Origin: a virus | Direction: 5' to 3' (one strand) | Virus record (IMG/VR): IMGVR_UViG_3300025128_000003 | Span: 1-56,002 of that record | DNA: 56,002 nucleotides | Shown here: positions 39,532 through 50,071 of the stretch, piece by piece | Numbering within the stretch: position 1 is the stretch's first letter | Layout: every line of letters starts with the position of its first letter | The notes under the pieces: model-generated | What the model was told of the DNA's origin: nothing | Databases searched by the model: none | What the model saw: the letters and a program-made list of their open reading frames with translations, nothing else | Made by a program: the position numbers and the translations under genes

Positions 39532-39879
39532 TTATTTCTCCTTTTCTACAGGGGGATGTTTTCCGTTGTGCATGTGAGCTAATTTAGACACTTCGTCTTT
39601 TAATTGTTTTATCTCAGCAGCAACAGTACCTTTTCTTTTATTTTCTATAGCTAAATTATTTGGACTAAGTATGTCAGATAAAACTCCAATTTGTTGACGA
39701 AGAACTGAAACATTTTGTTCGGCTGTATCTAACTCTCTATTTAATTCATCTATATGTTTTTTAATTTCTTCTTGACCAGATTTTAGAGTAGCAACCTGTG
39801 AACGTACCAAGGCCCATGCTCCTGATAAAGAAGCTATGACAGCACCAAGTTGAAACAACATTCTAACATCTAGTTCCAT
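39532..39879 (-). CDS. One-TM coiled-coil lysis-type protein, spanin-like
   Basis: 115 residues. One helix near the N-terminus (MLFQLGAVIASLSGAWALV), then a coiled coil (GQEEIKKHIDELNRELDTAE, NVSVLRQQIGVLSDIL). This inner-membrane plus periplasmic coiled-coil layout suits an i-spanin, and its pairing with an M15 endolysin supports a lysis role. No cognate o-spanin was found beside it; a lipoprotein lies at 53518. Last late gene. Confidence 0.6.
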   Translation of the reverse strand: MELDVRMLFQLGAVIASLSGAWALVRSQVATLKSGQEEIKKHIDELNRELDTAEQNVSVLRQQIGVLSDILSPNNLAIENKRKGTVAAEIKQLKDEVSKLAHMHNGKHPPVEKEK

Positions 39880-40262
39880 TACTTATAGCTCCATACCCAA
39901 GGTCTACTATTAGATTCTTGATTAGACAAATCGTCAATATGTATAAATCTTGAATCATGGTTTCCTCGTTGAGCAACACCAATACCTGTCATACCATGTT
40001 TGAAAGCTAATTGTATTATATCATAAGCAAGTTTACCCATACACTGTATGTCTACCGCTCTTCCTTGTGTATGTGAAGAGTTAGGAGCGCCACCTATAGC
40101 ACTGTTATGAGCCGGGTGACGATAAGCAGATGTTATAATAAGAGGTCTGCCAATCTCTTCCCTTAAATTATCTAACTTATGCATGAAGTTATCATCCATT
40201 CCATACTCACCTGTTCCCTTACAAACAAGTTCGTCATGAGTAAAGTATTTCCAATTAGACAT
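39879..40262 (-). CDS. M15-family D-Ala-D-Ala carboxypeptidase/endolysin
   Basis: 127 residues starting MSNWKYFTHDELVCKG (ATG at 40262 with AGAGAGGAAT upstream; an upstream in-frame start is rejected). Peptidase_M15_3 landmarks: ITSAYRHPAHN, NSSHTQGRAVDIQC (zinc ligands H and D) and FIHIDD. It cleaves peptide stems of peptidoglycan and is the probable endolysin of the late unit. A short form without a cell-wall-binding domain. Confidence 0.85.
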   Translation of the reverse strand: MSNWKYFTHDELVCKGTGEYGMDDNFMHKLDNLREEIGRPLIITSAYRHPAHNSAIGGAPNSSHTQGRAVDIQCMGKLAYDIIQLAFKHGMTGIGVAQRGNHDSRFIHIDDLSNQESNSRPWVWSYK

Positions 40263-40263
40263 T

Positions 40264-43200
40264 TTATTCCTCTCTAATAGCAGTGCCATATAGCTGTTGG
40301 TAAACTCTATTTATATCTTCAATAGGTAGAGGCGCACCAGTAACAAACCTTACTCTACCTCCTAAAGTTTCACTGATACCATCTGGAATAAACATATTAG
40401 CATCAGCAGCATTAATAAGTCTTTCTGCACCAGATGGTAAGTCTCTACTAAATTGTTGTGTTAAACCTCTATTAAGTCCAGTCCTAAAATCTTCTTGCAG
40501 AATGTCTCCATAAGCATCTAGCGTAGACTGTAACTTTCTAAACTTTGAAAGCTTTTGTTGTTGTCCTTTTACATAAGCATCATATACTTGATCAGGAGTT
40601 TGAGCTTCATAAGAACTAAGGCTTTGATTTACATATCTACTAGAATTTTGAATGTCCTGTACAACAGGAAGAATATTCCTTCTCATACCTTGAGTAAGAT
40701 CAAGTCTAGATTTTCTTAATCCAAAAAATTCTTCAAGACCATCATATCCCGTAACACCTGCAGCACCAGATACTAGCCCACCAGTAGGTGTGGAGTATCC
40801 ATATTTAGAAACTTCAGTTCCAGTTGGATCAGATAAAAATGAGTTAAGTGTAATCCCTTCTTCACCTAATTCTTTAGCTTTAGCTTGTTGAAAAGCAAGT
40901 CTATTTCTTAAAAATTTAACAAAGCCCGGTTCAAATAATTCTGCTGATCCTATAGCTATATTTTTAAAAGTATCTCCTATTTCTGTAGGAGTTTCAAAAT
41001 CTTGACCTCCACCTAGAGCATCTAAAAATCCTTCTGTAATCATAGATGTTCCTAAAAATGGACCAAGCATTTGATCAGATAATTGCAATGTTAATTTAGC
41101 CGCATCATCTGTTGTAAACTCTTGACCATCAGAATATAGTTTATCTACAGCCCTATGCAATGTTCTGCCACCTATCTTTAAATATTCAAAAGGATCAAGA
41201 GGACCAAGATCAACATAGTCAACTACAGTATTACCTCCTGCTAGTTTAAATGGACTTAAAAATATTTTAGCTGAGTGGGCTGAGTAGCTAGGAACAAGAT
41301 CATTAATAGCATTCTTTTGATCATCTGATATACCAAAGAGGGATTGGCTATAGTCCGCTGCCATATCACCACCTATTCCAGCAACAGTTATGCCACCAAG
41401 TCTTTTCATTCCTTCAGCAACTAATCTAGGATTATTAGAGGCTAAATCTTGCATAGTATATTTTACTAGATTTTTAGTAACTCGCATCATCTCTGCAGGA
41501 AAAGCTAAGAAGTCACCAACAGGCGCACCTCTAAGTTTTTTAAATCCTCTAGGAACAAGATTATAGTTAGGCATTAAGTCTCTTGTTCTTTGTGCAGCAA
41601 GCCTATCTAATTCATCAGCACTAATATCAGGCAAAGCTTTCTTTAAATAATTTTTAGTTTTTTCAAAATGAATAACTTTAAAATAATCATCTTCTGCTTG
41701 GTATAATTTGAATAGTTTATCGCCACCAGTTCTGTTTAAAATCTTTTGACCTAAACCATTTGGCTGTAGTTTAAACGCATCACTAGCCACCTGTCTAATA
41801 ATATTAGCAGTAACACCACTATCTATAATTCCAAGTTCTTGATATTTAGCTACATTATCAGCTAACTCTTTTGAACTAACATTTTTAAATTTAGAACCTA
41901 CTGCATCTGCAGCTTCTTTAAAACCTTTACCACCAGAGACCATGCCATTCGCAGCCATAAGTACTGTGTTACCCATCATATTTCTAAAATGTGTAGCTGG
42001 ATTACCAACAGTCTTTGACAATTGTGAAATAGATTTACCTTTTAAAAATGTTCTAACTACACTATTAGGATTAGCTCCAAAGAATCCATCTTGATCAAGA
42101 GCATCTTTAACTATTTTTTGATAATTTTTATTTGCATATAATCCTTCTAATGGATTTTTAAATGCTCCACTATTTACACCTGAAACAATACGAGATAATC
42201 TTTCTTCACCAGCTTCACCTAATGATTTAAGTCCGGCCTCTGGTTCAGGAGAAACAACTCGCCTTCCTATTCCTTGCACACCTGCTCTTGCTAAATCATT
42301 AGCATCAAGATGCCTTCTAATACCATCAAGATATTCATACTCTGCTTTAAATACAGAAAGTTTTTCTAATGTATTTTGAAAGTTTTTAAATGGGTCTTTT
42401 ACTTCACCCCATAGTTCTCTAATTTCAGGAGGAATATCTTTACGTTTTCTTGTAGACTTACTTGTACTACCTGTGCTTTCTCTCATTTTATCTAAAAATT
42501 TAAACACACCTTCTGCTTCTGAGCCACCTCTACCAGCAACCAAATCTTTTAAAACAGCACCAATATTTTCTTCTGGAATGCCTTCAACATTTCTTAAATA
42601 AGCAGCAGCACTTTGTTTTATATTATCTGGTATATCTTCAAACTTATAATTAGGATCATCAAAAGCTCTATATGATCTATTTAAATATGTTCCTATATTT
42701 TTATCTATTTTAATTTGTAGTTCACTACCATCTTTTAAAAAATTATCTTTTATAAAAGCAGACAACTTATCAATTTCATTTCTCATTTCATCTACAGTAT
42801 TAGAAGCAAATGTAGAGTCTGCTCTTAATGTAGCCTTTGCAGTTTCGTCGCCAGCTAAAGCTTTATTGACTACATTTTCTAAATAGTCAGTATTATACAA
42901 ATTTTTGTCTTTTAATTCCTTTTCTAAAGGTTCATTAAATCCTCTTATCTTTGTAAATGTTGCGTTTGCAGCACCATCTTTTTTAACCGCAAGCTCAAGC
43001 ATAGTTTCATCTGTACCACCAGTTGCAGTTAAATATCTACTAAAAGGTACAATTTCATTTATTTTAGGACTAACACTTTTAGTAAGTGATTTTAAAATTT
43101 TAGCACCGCCAACAATTGTGCCTCCAAGAATACCCTCTAATGCTAAGTTATTAACAAGCTGATCAATAAATTGTTGTTCTTCTGGATCATCAAGATCAAT

Positions 43201-43824
43201 AGTACGACTTCTAATTTTATCTAAGTATTCTTTTGGTAAAAGTTCATTGTCAACAAGAATATTAGCTATGTTATCTTCTGGTCTTTCATAAGCTGAATAA
43301 GTAAGATTAGCTGTACCAGCACCTGCAACATTTCTACCAATTTTTCCTAGTCCTCCTAACTTGCCTAGTTTAGCAGCACCTGCATAGGGAATAAGATATG
43401 ATCCAATCTCCGCACCTATATTACGGATATCACCTGTTAAGCCCTCTCCATGATAAGGATCAAATGTTTCTTGAAAAGTTCTTTTAACTTCATTAGGTAT
43501 ATTTGCACCAATGTCATCAGCAAAGTTACCTATAGTACTAGATACTGACTCTGGCAAGATCATATCACCAAGCTCAACAACACCTGTAGCTGCTCTACCT
43601 AAAGCAGATGTAAACATGGCTACAGGTGCAGGACCAAATCCTTCTGTTGGATCAACTTCACCTTTTTCATACTTATCAAAAAATGAATCGTATTCTTTAT
43701 AATACTCATCAGGATTAACACCGTAAGATTCTATAATACCTTCAACTTGTTCAGGTGCTACATCATCTCCAGCAATTTTATTTTTAATATCATGAAAGGT
43801 TTGAGTTCTAAAACTTATGCCCAT
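40264..43824 (-). CDS. Large internal virion protein (ejection-type)
   Basis: 1186 residues. Several glycine/alanine-rich hydrophobic stretches (IGSYLIPYAGAAKLGKLGGL, EGILGGTIVGGAKILKSL, RLGGITVAGIGGDMAADYSQ) alternate with charged helices. Large size, late position and such membrane-active-like segments resemble podophage ejection proteins (T7 gp15/gp16 type) that leave the head with DNA. No lytic transglycosylase motif was seen. The family is known only as a structural protein to me. Confidence 0.65.
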   Translation of the reverse strand: MGISFRTQTFHDIKNKIAGDDVAPEQVEGIIESYGVNPDEYYKEYDSFFDKYEKGEVDPTEGFGPAPVAMFTSALGRAATGVVELGDMILPESVSSTIGNFADDIGANIPNEVKRTFQETFDPYHGEGLTGDIRNIGAEIGSYLIPYAGAAKLGKLGGLGKIGRNVAGAGTANLTYSAYERPEDNIANILVDNELLPKEYLDKIRSRTIDLDDPEEQQFIDQLVNNLALEGILGGTIVGGAKILKSLTKSVSPKINEIVPFSRYLTATGGTDETMLELAVKKDGAANATFTKIRGFNEPLEKELKDKNLYNTDYLENVVNKALAGDETAKATLRADSTFASNTVDEMRNEIDKLSAFIKDNFLKDGSELQIKIDKNIGTYLNRSYRAFDDPNYKFEDIPDNIKQSAAAYLRNVEGIPEENIGAVLKDLVAGRGGSEAEGVFKFLDKMRESTGSTSKSTRKRKDIPPEIRELWGEVKDPFKNFQNTLEKLSVFKAEYEYLDGIRRHLDANDLARAGVQGIGRRVVSPEPEAGLKSLGEAGEERLSRIVSGVNSGAFKNPLEGLYANKNYQKIVKDALDQDGFFGANPNSVVRTFLKGKSISQLSKTVGNPATHFRNMMGNTVLMAANGMVSGGKGFKEAADAVGSKFKNVSSKELADNVAKYQELGIIDSGVTANIIRQVASDAFKLQPNGLGQKILNRTGGDKLFKLYQAEDDYFKVIHFEKTKNYLKKALPDISADELDRLAAQRTRDLMPNYNLVPRGFKKLRGAPVGDFLAFPAEMMRVTKNLVKYTMQDLASNNPRLVAEGMKRLGGITVAGIGGDMAADYSQSLFGISDDQKNAINDLVPSYSAHSAKIFLSPFKLAGGNTVVDYVDLGPLDPFEYLKIGGRTLHRAVDKLYSDGQEFTTDDAAKLTLQLSDQMLGPFLGTSMITEGFLDALGGGQDFETPTEIGDTFKNIAIGSAELFEPGFVKFLRNRLAFQQAKAKELGEEGITLNSFLSDPTGTEVSKYGYSTPTGGLVSGAAGVTGYDGLEEFFGLRKSRLDLTQGMRRNILPVVQDIQNSSRYVNQSLSSYEAQTPDQVYDAYVKGQQQKLSKFRKLQSTLDAYGDILQEDFRTGLNRGLTQQFSRDLPSGAERLINAADANMFIPDGISETLGGRVRFVTGAPLPIEDINRVYQQLYGTAIREE

Positions 43825-43830
43825 ATATAT

Positions 43831-46293
43831 TTATCCTTGTTCATCAGAAGCTTTTTGAGCTTTACCTATTTTAGCTCTAGCTGCGTCTATTGTTGCTTGA
43901 GTAGTTCCAGCTTCTTTGCCCCGTCTACTGCCTGTCCTTGCTAAAGATAAAGCAAAAGCATTTGCAGTATTAACAGCAGATGTTGGATTAACACCTTCAT
44001 TTAATAAAGTTGTAAATCTATTATATACCTGTAACTTTTGAAAAGGTTCAATTGTTAAGTCGTTTATACTTTTTACTAATTTATCATATGCTTCATTACC
44101 ATCTAAACCATACCTATTTGCTATTCGTTCAGCTTGGGCTTTTGCTGATCTTAAATTATTTTCAGATTCAAGTTTACTTCTTTCCATATCAAGTTTAGTT
44201 TTAGCTAAATTAATATTAAGCTTATCTTTTAAGATATCACCCTCAATATCTTTAGCTGCTCTGCTTTCTTTTCTAAAGTCACTTTGTATATTTTTTAGTT
44301 CTGCAATAGAAGGTAGTGTAGCCTGATTTAGCTTTGCAAGAACCCCACCGGGTCCAGCTTTACCAGCAAACCTAGCTGATGTTGCAGCAAATTCTGCAAA
44401 TAATCTTGCTTCTCTAGCCTCTTCTGCTTCAGATAATCTTTCAGCACCCTCTCCTTTTTTCTTTTCTAAGAAAGATAGATAGTCACTAAATGCTGTATCA
44501 AGCTCATCATAACTATCTGATAAAGGAGTTCCCTCTTTATTTACAAGATTATTTAATTGTTTTGGGTCTAAAACAGATTTCTCAACTTCAGCAGATTTAA
44601 TAGCTGCATTTGCAGCTTTTTCTATATTAGCTTCTTTTTTAATTACTTCAGATGATTCTTGCGGACCAAAAGCTGCATCATCTGCTAGTACATCGCTACC
44701 TACAACATCTCTGTTATCAATCATTTTAGGTAATTGTCTTGTATCTGCTATGCCACCCGGTAAAGGTGCAGCAATTTGAGTTAATGCTTCTTCACCTAAA
44801 GATTTTTTTCTACTTACTTCTCCACCCGCCAAAGGTGTTGAACCAAAAGGTGCAAATATATCTTGTTCTTGTTGAGTAAGATAATCAACTGTTCTAGAAG
44901 TTGGTATTTGACCTGATCCTAAACCTTCATCTACTTCTGTTATTGATGGAGGATCAACAGCTATACTTAATGGAACTGTTGGTGTAGCTTGAGCAGCTAT
45001 TAACTCTTCAAGAGAACCAACAGGTTTAGCTCTTGCTGCTAATGAAGAATCTGAACCTCTAACAGTTCTAGGTGTACCAATAAGACTAGAAATTTTTTCT
45101 AAAAAATTAGCACCTACATTACGAATACTACTATCTCTTTGTTCAGCTTCTAATGGAGTTGGTCCCGATGGTGCTGATATACCTACTGGTCTACCATACA
45201 TTCTCACATTTGGAATATTATATTGTCTAGTATTATTTTGATGTCTTTCTAAACTAGCCAAGCCACCTCTAATTTGTCCACCAGATTGACGAGGTACTAC
45301 CTGACCACCTGCTTTATTCTTAAAGCCACCCAAGGCACCAAAGATACCAACGCCTGTACCAAGTGTACCAAGAAGCTGTTGACCAAAGCTAGGTTGTGGT
45401 GTTTGTTGAGTTGTAACCTGATACGTTGACGGGGAGAATGGATATGCATTTACAAGAGCATTATACTCTTGTAATTGACGTAGTGGAAACTCTCTTTGTT
45501 CTATAAAGTCTCTCTCAGCTAAATTTAGTGCAGCTTGTTCTTGGGCTTGTTGAGCTTCACCAACACTAGAAAGCAATGCAAGTTCTCTTGCAGCTTGTGC
45601 AGGAACAGCTTCACCAAGACTTGAAAATAATCCAGCACCCGTTAATTGTCTTTGCTTTTCAGCTTCAAAAGATCGTTGAGCTTGTTCAAAAGCTGTAGCT
45701 AAACCTTTACTTTCAATATCATCAAGCTGACGTTGCAAGTTTCTTTGTGCTTCAGCCTCAAGAATAGCTGCTCTTGACCCGCCAAATGATCCAGCACCTA
45801 CAGCCTCTGCTCTTAGTTTAGGTTCAATAACACTTTCAAACTGTCTAACAGTTTCTCTTTTAGCTTCATCAATAACTGGCCGATATACATCTTGTGTAAA
45901 TCTTTCAAAATCTTCACCAGTAAAACCTAATGATCCAAGCCCAGCTTTTTCTTTAGCCTGTTGAAAGAACTGGGGTGATCTACCTAAGTCAGTTGAAGCA
46001 AGTCCCTGTCTTCCTAACGCTGCAAGACCAGTAAAAGCTTCTTGCTGTTCAGGAGCAAAGTCAGCAATTCTTGGACCAGTAAACTGATCGAAAGCTCTAA
46101 GCTGTTGAACAGTATCACCTGTATCTGGGTCTGTTGCATCTTCAAAGAACTGCGCCCTACCCGCTTCTAATACATCTTGAATAAAAGGTTTAGTTATATT
46201 AAACCCTTCATTTGTTAATGCTCGGGCTGAAACAGCAGTAGGACCACCGCCAAACTGTCCTGACCCACCAAAAACATTTGCTAATACACCCAT
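43831..46293 (-). CDS. Internal virion protein, 820 residues
   Basis: Starts MGVLANVFGGSGQFGGGP. The first ~270 residues are helical and Gln/Glu/Ala-rich (EAEAQRNLQRQLDDIESKGL), then a hydrophobic Gly segment (LGTLGTGVGIFGALGG) directly before KNKAGGQVVPRQSGGQIRGG, which echoes the GG motifs of the basic cluster. Likely an ejection or internal core protein by composition and neighbours. Confidence 0.65.
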   Translation of the reverse strand: MGVLANVFGGSGQFGGGPTAVSARALTNEGFNITKPFIQDVLEAGRAQFFEDATDPDTGDTVQQLRAFDQFTGPRIADFAPEQQEAFTGLAALGRQGLASTDLGRSPQFFQQAKEKAGLGSLGFTGEDFERFTQDVYRPVIDEAKRETVRQFESVIEPKLRAEAVGAGSFGGSRAAILEAEAQRNLQRQLDDIESKGLATAFEQAQRSFEAEKQRQLTGAGLFSSLGEAVPAQAARELALLSSVGEAQQAQEQAALNLAERDFIEQREFPLRQLQEYNALVNAYPFSPSTYQVTTQQTPQPSFGQQLLGTLGTGVGIFGALGGFKNKAGGQVVPRQSGGQIRGGLASLERHQNNTRQYNIPNVRMYGRPVGISAPSGPTPLEAEQRDSSIRNVGANFLEKISSLIGTPRTVRGSDSSLAARAKPVGSLEELIAAQATPTVPLSIAVDPPSITEVDEGLGSGQIPTSRTVDYLTQQEQDIFAPFGSTPLAGGEVSRKKSLGEEALTQIAAPLPGGIADTRQLPKMIDNRDVVGSDVLADDAAFGPQESSEVIKKEANIEKAANAAIKSAEVEKSVLDPKQLNNLVNKEGTPLSDSYDELDTAFSDYLSFLEKKKGEGAERLSEAEEAREARLFAEFAATSARFAGKAGPGGVLAKLNQATLPSIAELKNIQSDFRKESRAAKDIEGDILKDKLNINLAKTKLDMERSKLESENNLRSAKAQAERIANRYGLDGNEAYDKLVKSINDLTIEPFQKLQVYNRFTTLLNEGVNPTSAVNTANAFALSLARTGSRRGKEAGTTQATIDAARAKIGKAQKASDEQG

Positions 46294-46306
46294 TCTATTT
46301 TCTCCA

Positions 46307-48022
46307 TTAACTCATTAATGATTGAAGAGCTTTACCACCATCCATCTCTGGAGGTTGCATATCTCTACCATATTTTTCTTTTCTAAATTCACTGATAAAT
46401 TCATCCATCTCATCTGCACCATCATCAGGATTACCATTCCCAATCATAGCCATAACATCAGCAGGTACAACATATTCTTTAGGAGACACTGCTAGAAGAC
46501 CACCACCTTTAATTTCCATTATCTGATTATCTTCCATGCCATGTCCATCACCAGCTACAATACCTTCAAAGTCTGGGCTACCACCAGCAGCTAAACCAAC
46601 AAGCCCTCCCTGTGCAGCAGGAACAAATTGAGTGGGACCAAAGAACTCAAAGCCTCCACCTTCAATAGCCCTACGTCTAGCTTCTGCTGCTGTAAGACCA
46701 GCACCAGTACCACCAAATTCGCCAACTCTTCTACGAGCAGAGACCCTTCTACGAGCTATAGGTGCAGGAATACCCTGACTAATAAGTTGTTGTGCAGCTT
46801 CTTCCTCTGCCATGCGTTGAGCTTCAATAGCATCTACAAGGCTAGTAGCTTCAACAGAGGCTAACCCTCTACCTAAATCTCCAAATATAGCACCAGTATC
46901 TAATTCTCCATAAAGGTCTCTATATCCGTCTGGAATTGCTTTAAAACCTGCTTGTAAACCATCTTTACTAGCTGCTGCTTTAGCAGGAGCAAATCTATCA
47001 ATATATGCTGCTTCTCCTGTACCTGCATAAGCTTCCTCTGGAACAAAAAAATCAGCAGTTAGTTGTCTTTCTGCAGCTAATCTTGGAATTTGTTCAGCAT
47101 TTAGTCCAGCCATACCCAGCCTGCTTTCTATTGGACCTAAATTTTTAGTATCTTTAAACTGTTCTTGTGCTTTATTATATACTTCTAAAGAAGTAAGAGG
47201 TCTACTTGTTTTTGTTAGTATCCTGCTAGGTAAATTAAAAACATTACTTGGACTTGAAATAGCTGCTAATTCAGCAGTTGTTCGGTTATTAAGTGCATCA
47301 GGTATACCCGGTAAAGAACCAGTTTTTTCTCCTAAAATATCTTTATACAACGGATCATCAAGAGGTATAAGTTCGTCATAATCAGTAATATCAATATCTG
47401 GAACTCTGTAACCTTCAGAATCAATCAAGTTAGTGGCGGCTTTATCACCTCCAAAAAGATATGGTCTCTTAGCTCTAGCTTTTGATAATTCTCTAGCTCT
47501 AAGATATTGTCTTTCCCTTGACTCTTTTATATAGTCATCACTATCTTTAATTCCTAAACGCTGATCATTTGGTCCTAAAAATTCAGCTAATTTACCAGTA
47601 CCGTATTGCAAACCACCAGACACAATACCAGAAGATAATGAATCACTTAAACTTCTAAATGGTAAAGAGCCTAATGCTGTACCTGCACCAGATAAAATAG
47701 ACTTAGTAGCTAGAGGACTAAGACCTAACTGTGAGAAAGCAGGACCAGCAATAGCAGGTAAAGCAATAGAAGCTATAGCAGGAATAATATTTTCTGGTTT
47801 AAAGTAATTTTTAACAGCAGATTTAACAGTATCAAATACATCACCTAAGAAATACTCAGGCAATCCAGTATCAGGATTAATAGACATTAGACCAGATTCT
47901 TGAAGTCTTCTAACTTCTGGTCTTGTCATGTGTACAAGTTCTGTATCTCCTCCTCTACCTTGTAGAGCAAGAAGAGAAGCTACACCACTCTGTGGTGCTT
48001 GTCTATTAATAAATACTGCCAT
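46307..48022 (-). CDS. Internal virion protein, 571 residues
   Basis: Hydrophobic core segment near residues 75-130 (IIPAIASIALPAIAGPAFSQ). The C-terminus holds QGGLVGLAAGGSPDFEG, MEDNQIMEIKGGG and SPKEYVVPADVMAMIGNGNP, a block typical, from memory, of marine-phage tail or internal proteins. Overlaps the 437-residue gene upstream by 17 nt. Probably part of the ejected core or tail tip. Confidence 0.65.
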   Translation of the reverse strand: MAVFINRQAPQSGVASLLALQGRGGDTELVHMTRPEVRRLQESGLMSINPDTGLPEYFLGDVFDTVKSAVKNYFKPENIIPAIASIALPAIAGPAFSQLGLSPLATKSILSGAGTALGSLPFRSLSDSLSSGIVSGGLQYGTGKLAEFLGPNDQRLGIKDSDDYIKESRERQYLRARELSKARAKRPYLFGGDKAATNLIDSEGYRVPDIDITDYDELIPLDDPLYKDILGEKTGSLPGIPDALNNRTTAELAAISSPSNVFNLPSRILTKTSRPLTSLEVYNKAQEQFKDTKNLGPIESRLGMAGLNAEQIPRLAAERQLTADFFVPEEAYAGTGEAAYIDRFAPAKAAASKDGLQAGFKAIPDGYRDLYGELDTGAIFGDLGRGLASVEATSLVDAIEAQRMAEEEAAQQLISQGIPAPIARRRVSARRRVGEFGGTGAGLTAAEARRRAIEGGGFEFFGPTQFVPAAQGGLVGLAAGGSPDFEGIVAGDGHGMEDNQIMEIKGGGLLAVSPKEYVVPADVMAMIGNGNPDDGADEMDEFISEFRKEKYGRDMQPPEMDGGKALQSLMS

Positions 48023-49319
48023 AGTTCCTTACCTGCTGTGGTTGTGCATAAAATGATGCTGGTTGCATAGCATTAGTATAATAGTTTGTTGATCTTAACC
48101 CATCGGGTTGTTGTTGACCTTTTATAAACTGTTCAGGTCTTTGAGATGGGATTGTTTCTTCTGGTATTGACATACCTTTATTTACTACATCAATAAGAGT
48201 AGGTTGTTTATCAATTAAATCTTGTATACCCCCACCTGTTTGTGCAATAGTTCTACCGGGAGTAAAAACAAATGGTCTTCTTCTTATTCTTCTTAAATCA
48301 CTTGTATTATTATTAGATGGTAAAACCTCTTGTTGAGGTCTAACTTCTAATGGGTTTCGTAAAACACTAGCAATACCTCTAGGTCTTTTTGGGTCTGGCT
48401 CGGCATCAGTATTAAAATTAAAGTCATCAACCGGATCAGAAGCAGGAACTGTAGGGGTTGTATCTACTGTCTGTGGAGATGATGCTGAAATAGGAGATTG
48501 AGCAGGTGCTGGACCTATATCAACACCCATTGTACTTAAAGACTTATTAGCTACAGATCGAACTTCACTTATAAAATCTTGTGTATTTAATCCTAAATTA
48601 TTTGCAATATCAGCTAATCCTCCTTTGAGAGAATCTATACCTAAATCTATTGCCTGTGCAGTAGGTGTGAAAGCTGTTGCAACATCTGTTAAACCAATAT
48701 TTCCTGCTAAAGATGCTACTTCACTTAGAGGATTTTGTGTATTTAATCCTAAATCATTTGCAATACCTGTAACGTCTGCAATAGTTCTACCTGCAAATCC
48801 AGCAAAAGGATTTACAACATCAATTATATCTGCTATAAATTCTCCCGGTTTAAATCCCCTAAAACCAAACTGATCAAATTCAAATCCTAAAAATTCAAAT
48901 GGGTCCATTATTTCACCTATAGTGGTATCGAAACCACCAAAAGGGTCTTGTCCATATTGACCAATTTCACCCGGATCAAGTCCTGATAGATCATCACCAA
49001 AAGGATCATCTGTAGTTGGTCCTAAACCACCCTCTACTCCACTCTGAGCATCTGTAGCTGGATCAGATATCCCAGTATCATCTGATTGACTTGTGCTATT
49101 TGGAACCTCACCTAAAGGACCACTTGGTCCAGAAGGACTATAAACAGAAGGAGGAACAGATGGATCATCATCTGAACTATCACCACCTCCACTATCACCA
49201 CCTTCACCAAAACAAATAAACTTTTGCAAAGGTTTTTCTATCTCATTCCAAGGTTTATCTAATCCTAAAATAGTAGATAAACTATCAGACCATATTCTAT
49301 TTTGTTTTAATTCAATCAT
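48006..49319 (-). CDS. Low-complexity structural protein, 437 residues
   Basis: The ATG at 49319 overlaps the desaturase stop in ATGA and is preferred to an upstream TTG. Residues ~45-130 are Gly/Ser/Asp/Pro-rich (GGGDSSDDDPSVPPSVYSP), then three related units around (I)AN(D/N)LGLNTQ(N/D)(P/F), an internal repeat. Acidic. Role unknown; lies in the internal-protein cluster. Confidence 0.6.
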   Translation of the reverse strand: MIELKQNRIWSDSLSTILGLDKPWNEIEKPLQKFICFGEGGDSGGGDSSDDDPSVPPSVYSPSGPSGPLGEVPNSTSQSDDTGISDPATDAQSGVEGGLGPTTDDPFGDDLSGLDPGEIGQYGQDPFGGFDTTIGEIMDPFEFLGFEFDQFGFRGFKPGEFIADIIDVVNPFAGFAGRTIADVTGIANDLGLNTQNPLSEVASLAGNIGLTDVATAFTPTAQAIDLGIDSLKGGLADIANNLGLNTQDFISEVRSVANKSLSTMGVDIGPAPAQSPISASSPQTVDTTPTVPASDPVDDFNFNTDAEPDPKRPRGIASVLRNPLEVRPQQEVLPSNNNTSDLRRIRRRPFVFTPGRTIAQTGGGIQDLIDKQPTLIDVVNKGMSIPEETIPSQRPEQFIKGQQQPDGLRSTNYYTNAMQPASFYAQPQQVRNYGSIY

Positions 49320-50071
49320 TGTTTTACCCAACTAATAAAATTACCCGCTAAATCTAGTTCCCACCATTTAACTTTATTAGTATACTTATGAGGATAACAG
49401 TGATGGTTATTATGCCATCCCTCTCCAAAATTTAAATAAGCCAACCACCAAATATTATTAGATACATTATTACCTATAAAATTTGCATAGCCTAAACTTT
49501 TATGACAGAAGTAATTTGTAAAAGCTTGAAGTATCATAGTTATCATTGAAGGTATAATAAACATAAAATATAAAGCTTGAATACTTATAAAACTTAATCC
49601 TGCAATATAAGTTAAGATACAAAGTAACCAATATTTATGAGTAAATTTCATAAATTTATTTTTACCAATATCTGTACATTTTCTTAAAAGATCATTAGAA
49701 GATATTTTATATCTTAAAAATAACATATCAAATAAATTTAAATATTTTGGTGAGTGAGGATCATTAATACCATCTGCTTTATCATGATGATTTCTATGAA
49801 TACCAACCCAGCCAATAGTGCTACCTGTCCCAGAAATAACACTAAATATTCCACATAAATATTTTATCCAAGAATATTTAAACTCAAAAGATTTATGAGT
49901 CCAATACCTATGATTACCTACAATAATACCAAGACCATTCATGCAGGAATACATCAAGATAGCTGCTAAAACCCATAGCCAACTAAAATTAATAAATGGA
50001 ATAAAAGCTATAGAAGTTAATATATTTATAGCTAATAATATTCTTATTGATGTAAATCTGCTTGTTAGCAT
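49316..50071 (-). CDS. Fatty acid desaturase
   Basis: 251 residues, integral membrane. Three histidine boxes: HRYWTH (54-59), HRNHH (92-96) and HNNHH (220-224), plus H190 in NYFCHKSLGY. These bind the di-iron centre of acyl-CoA/acyl-lipid delta-9-type desaturases, which insert a double bond in fatty acyl chains. Four or more TM helices. It overlaps the HlyC-like gene by 7 nt and the structural gene downstream by 4 nt. AMG-like, in a tail operon; very AT-rich. Confidence 0.88.
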   Translation of the reverse strand: MLTSRFTSIRILLAINILTSIAFIPFINFSWLWVLAAILMYSCMNGLGIIVGNHRYWTHKSFEFKYSWIKYLCGIFSVISGTGSTIGWVGIHRNHHDKADGINDPHSPKYLNLFDMLFLRYKISSNDLLRKCTDIGKNKFMKFTHKYWLLCILTYIAGLSFISIQALYFMFIIPSMITMILQAFTNYFCHKSLGYANFIGNNVSNNIWWLAYLNFGEGWHNNHHCYPHKYTNKVKWWELDLAGNFISWVKQ

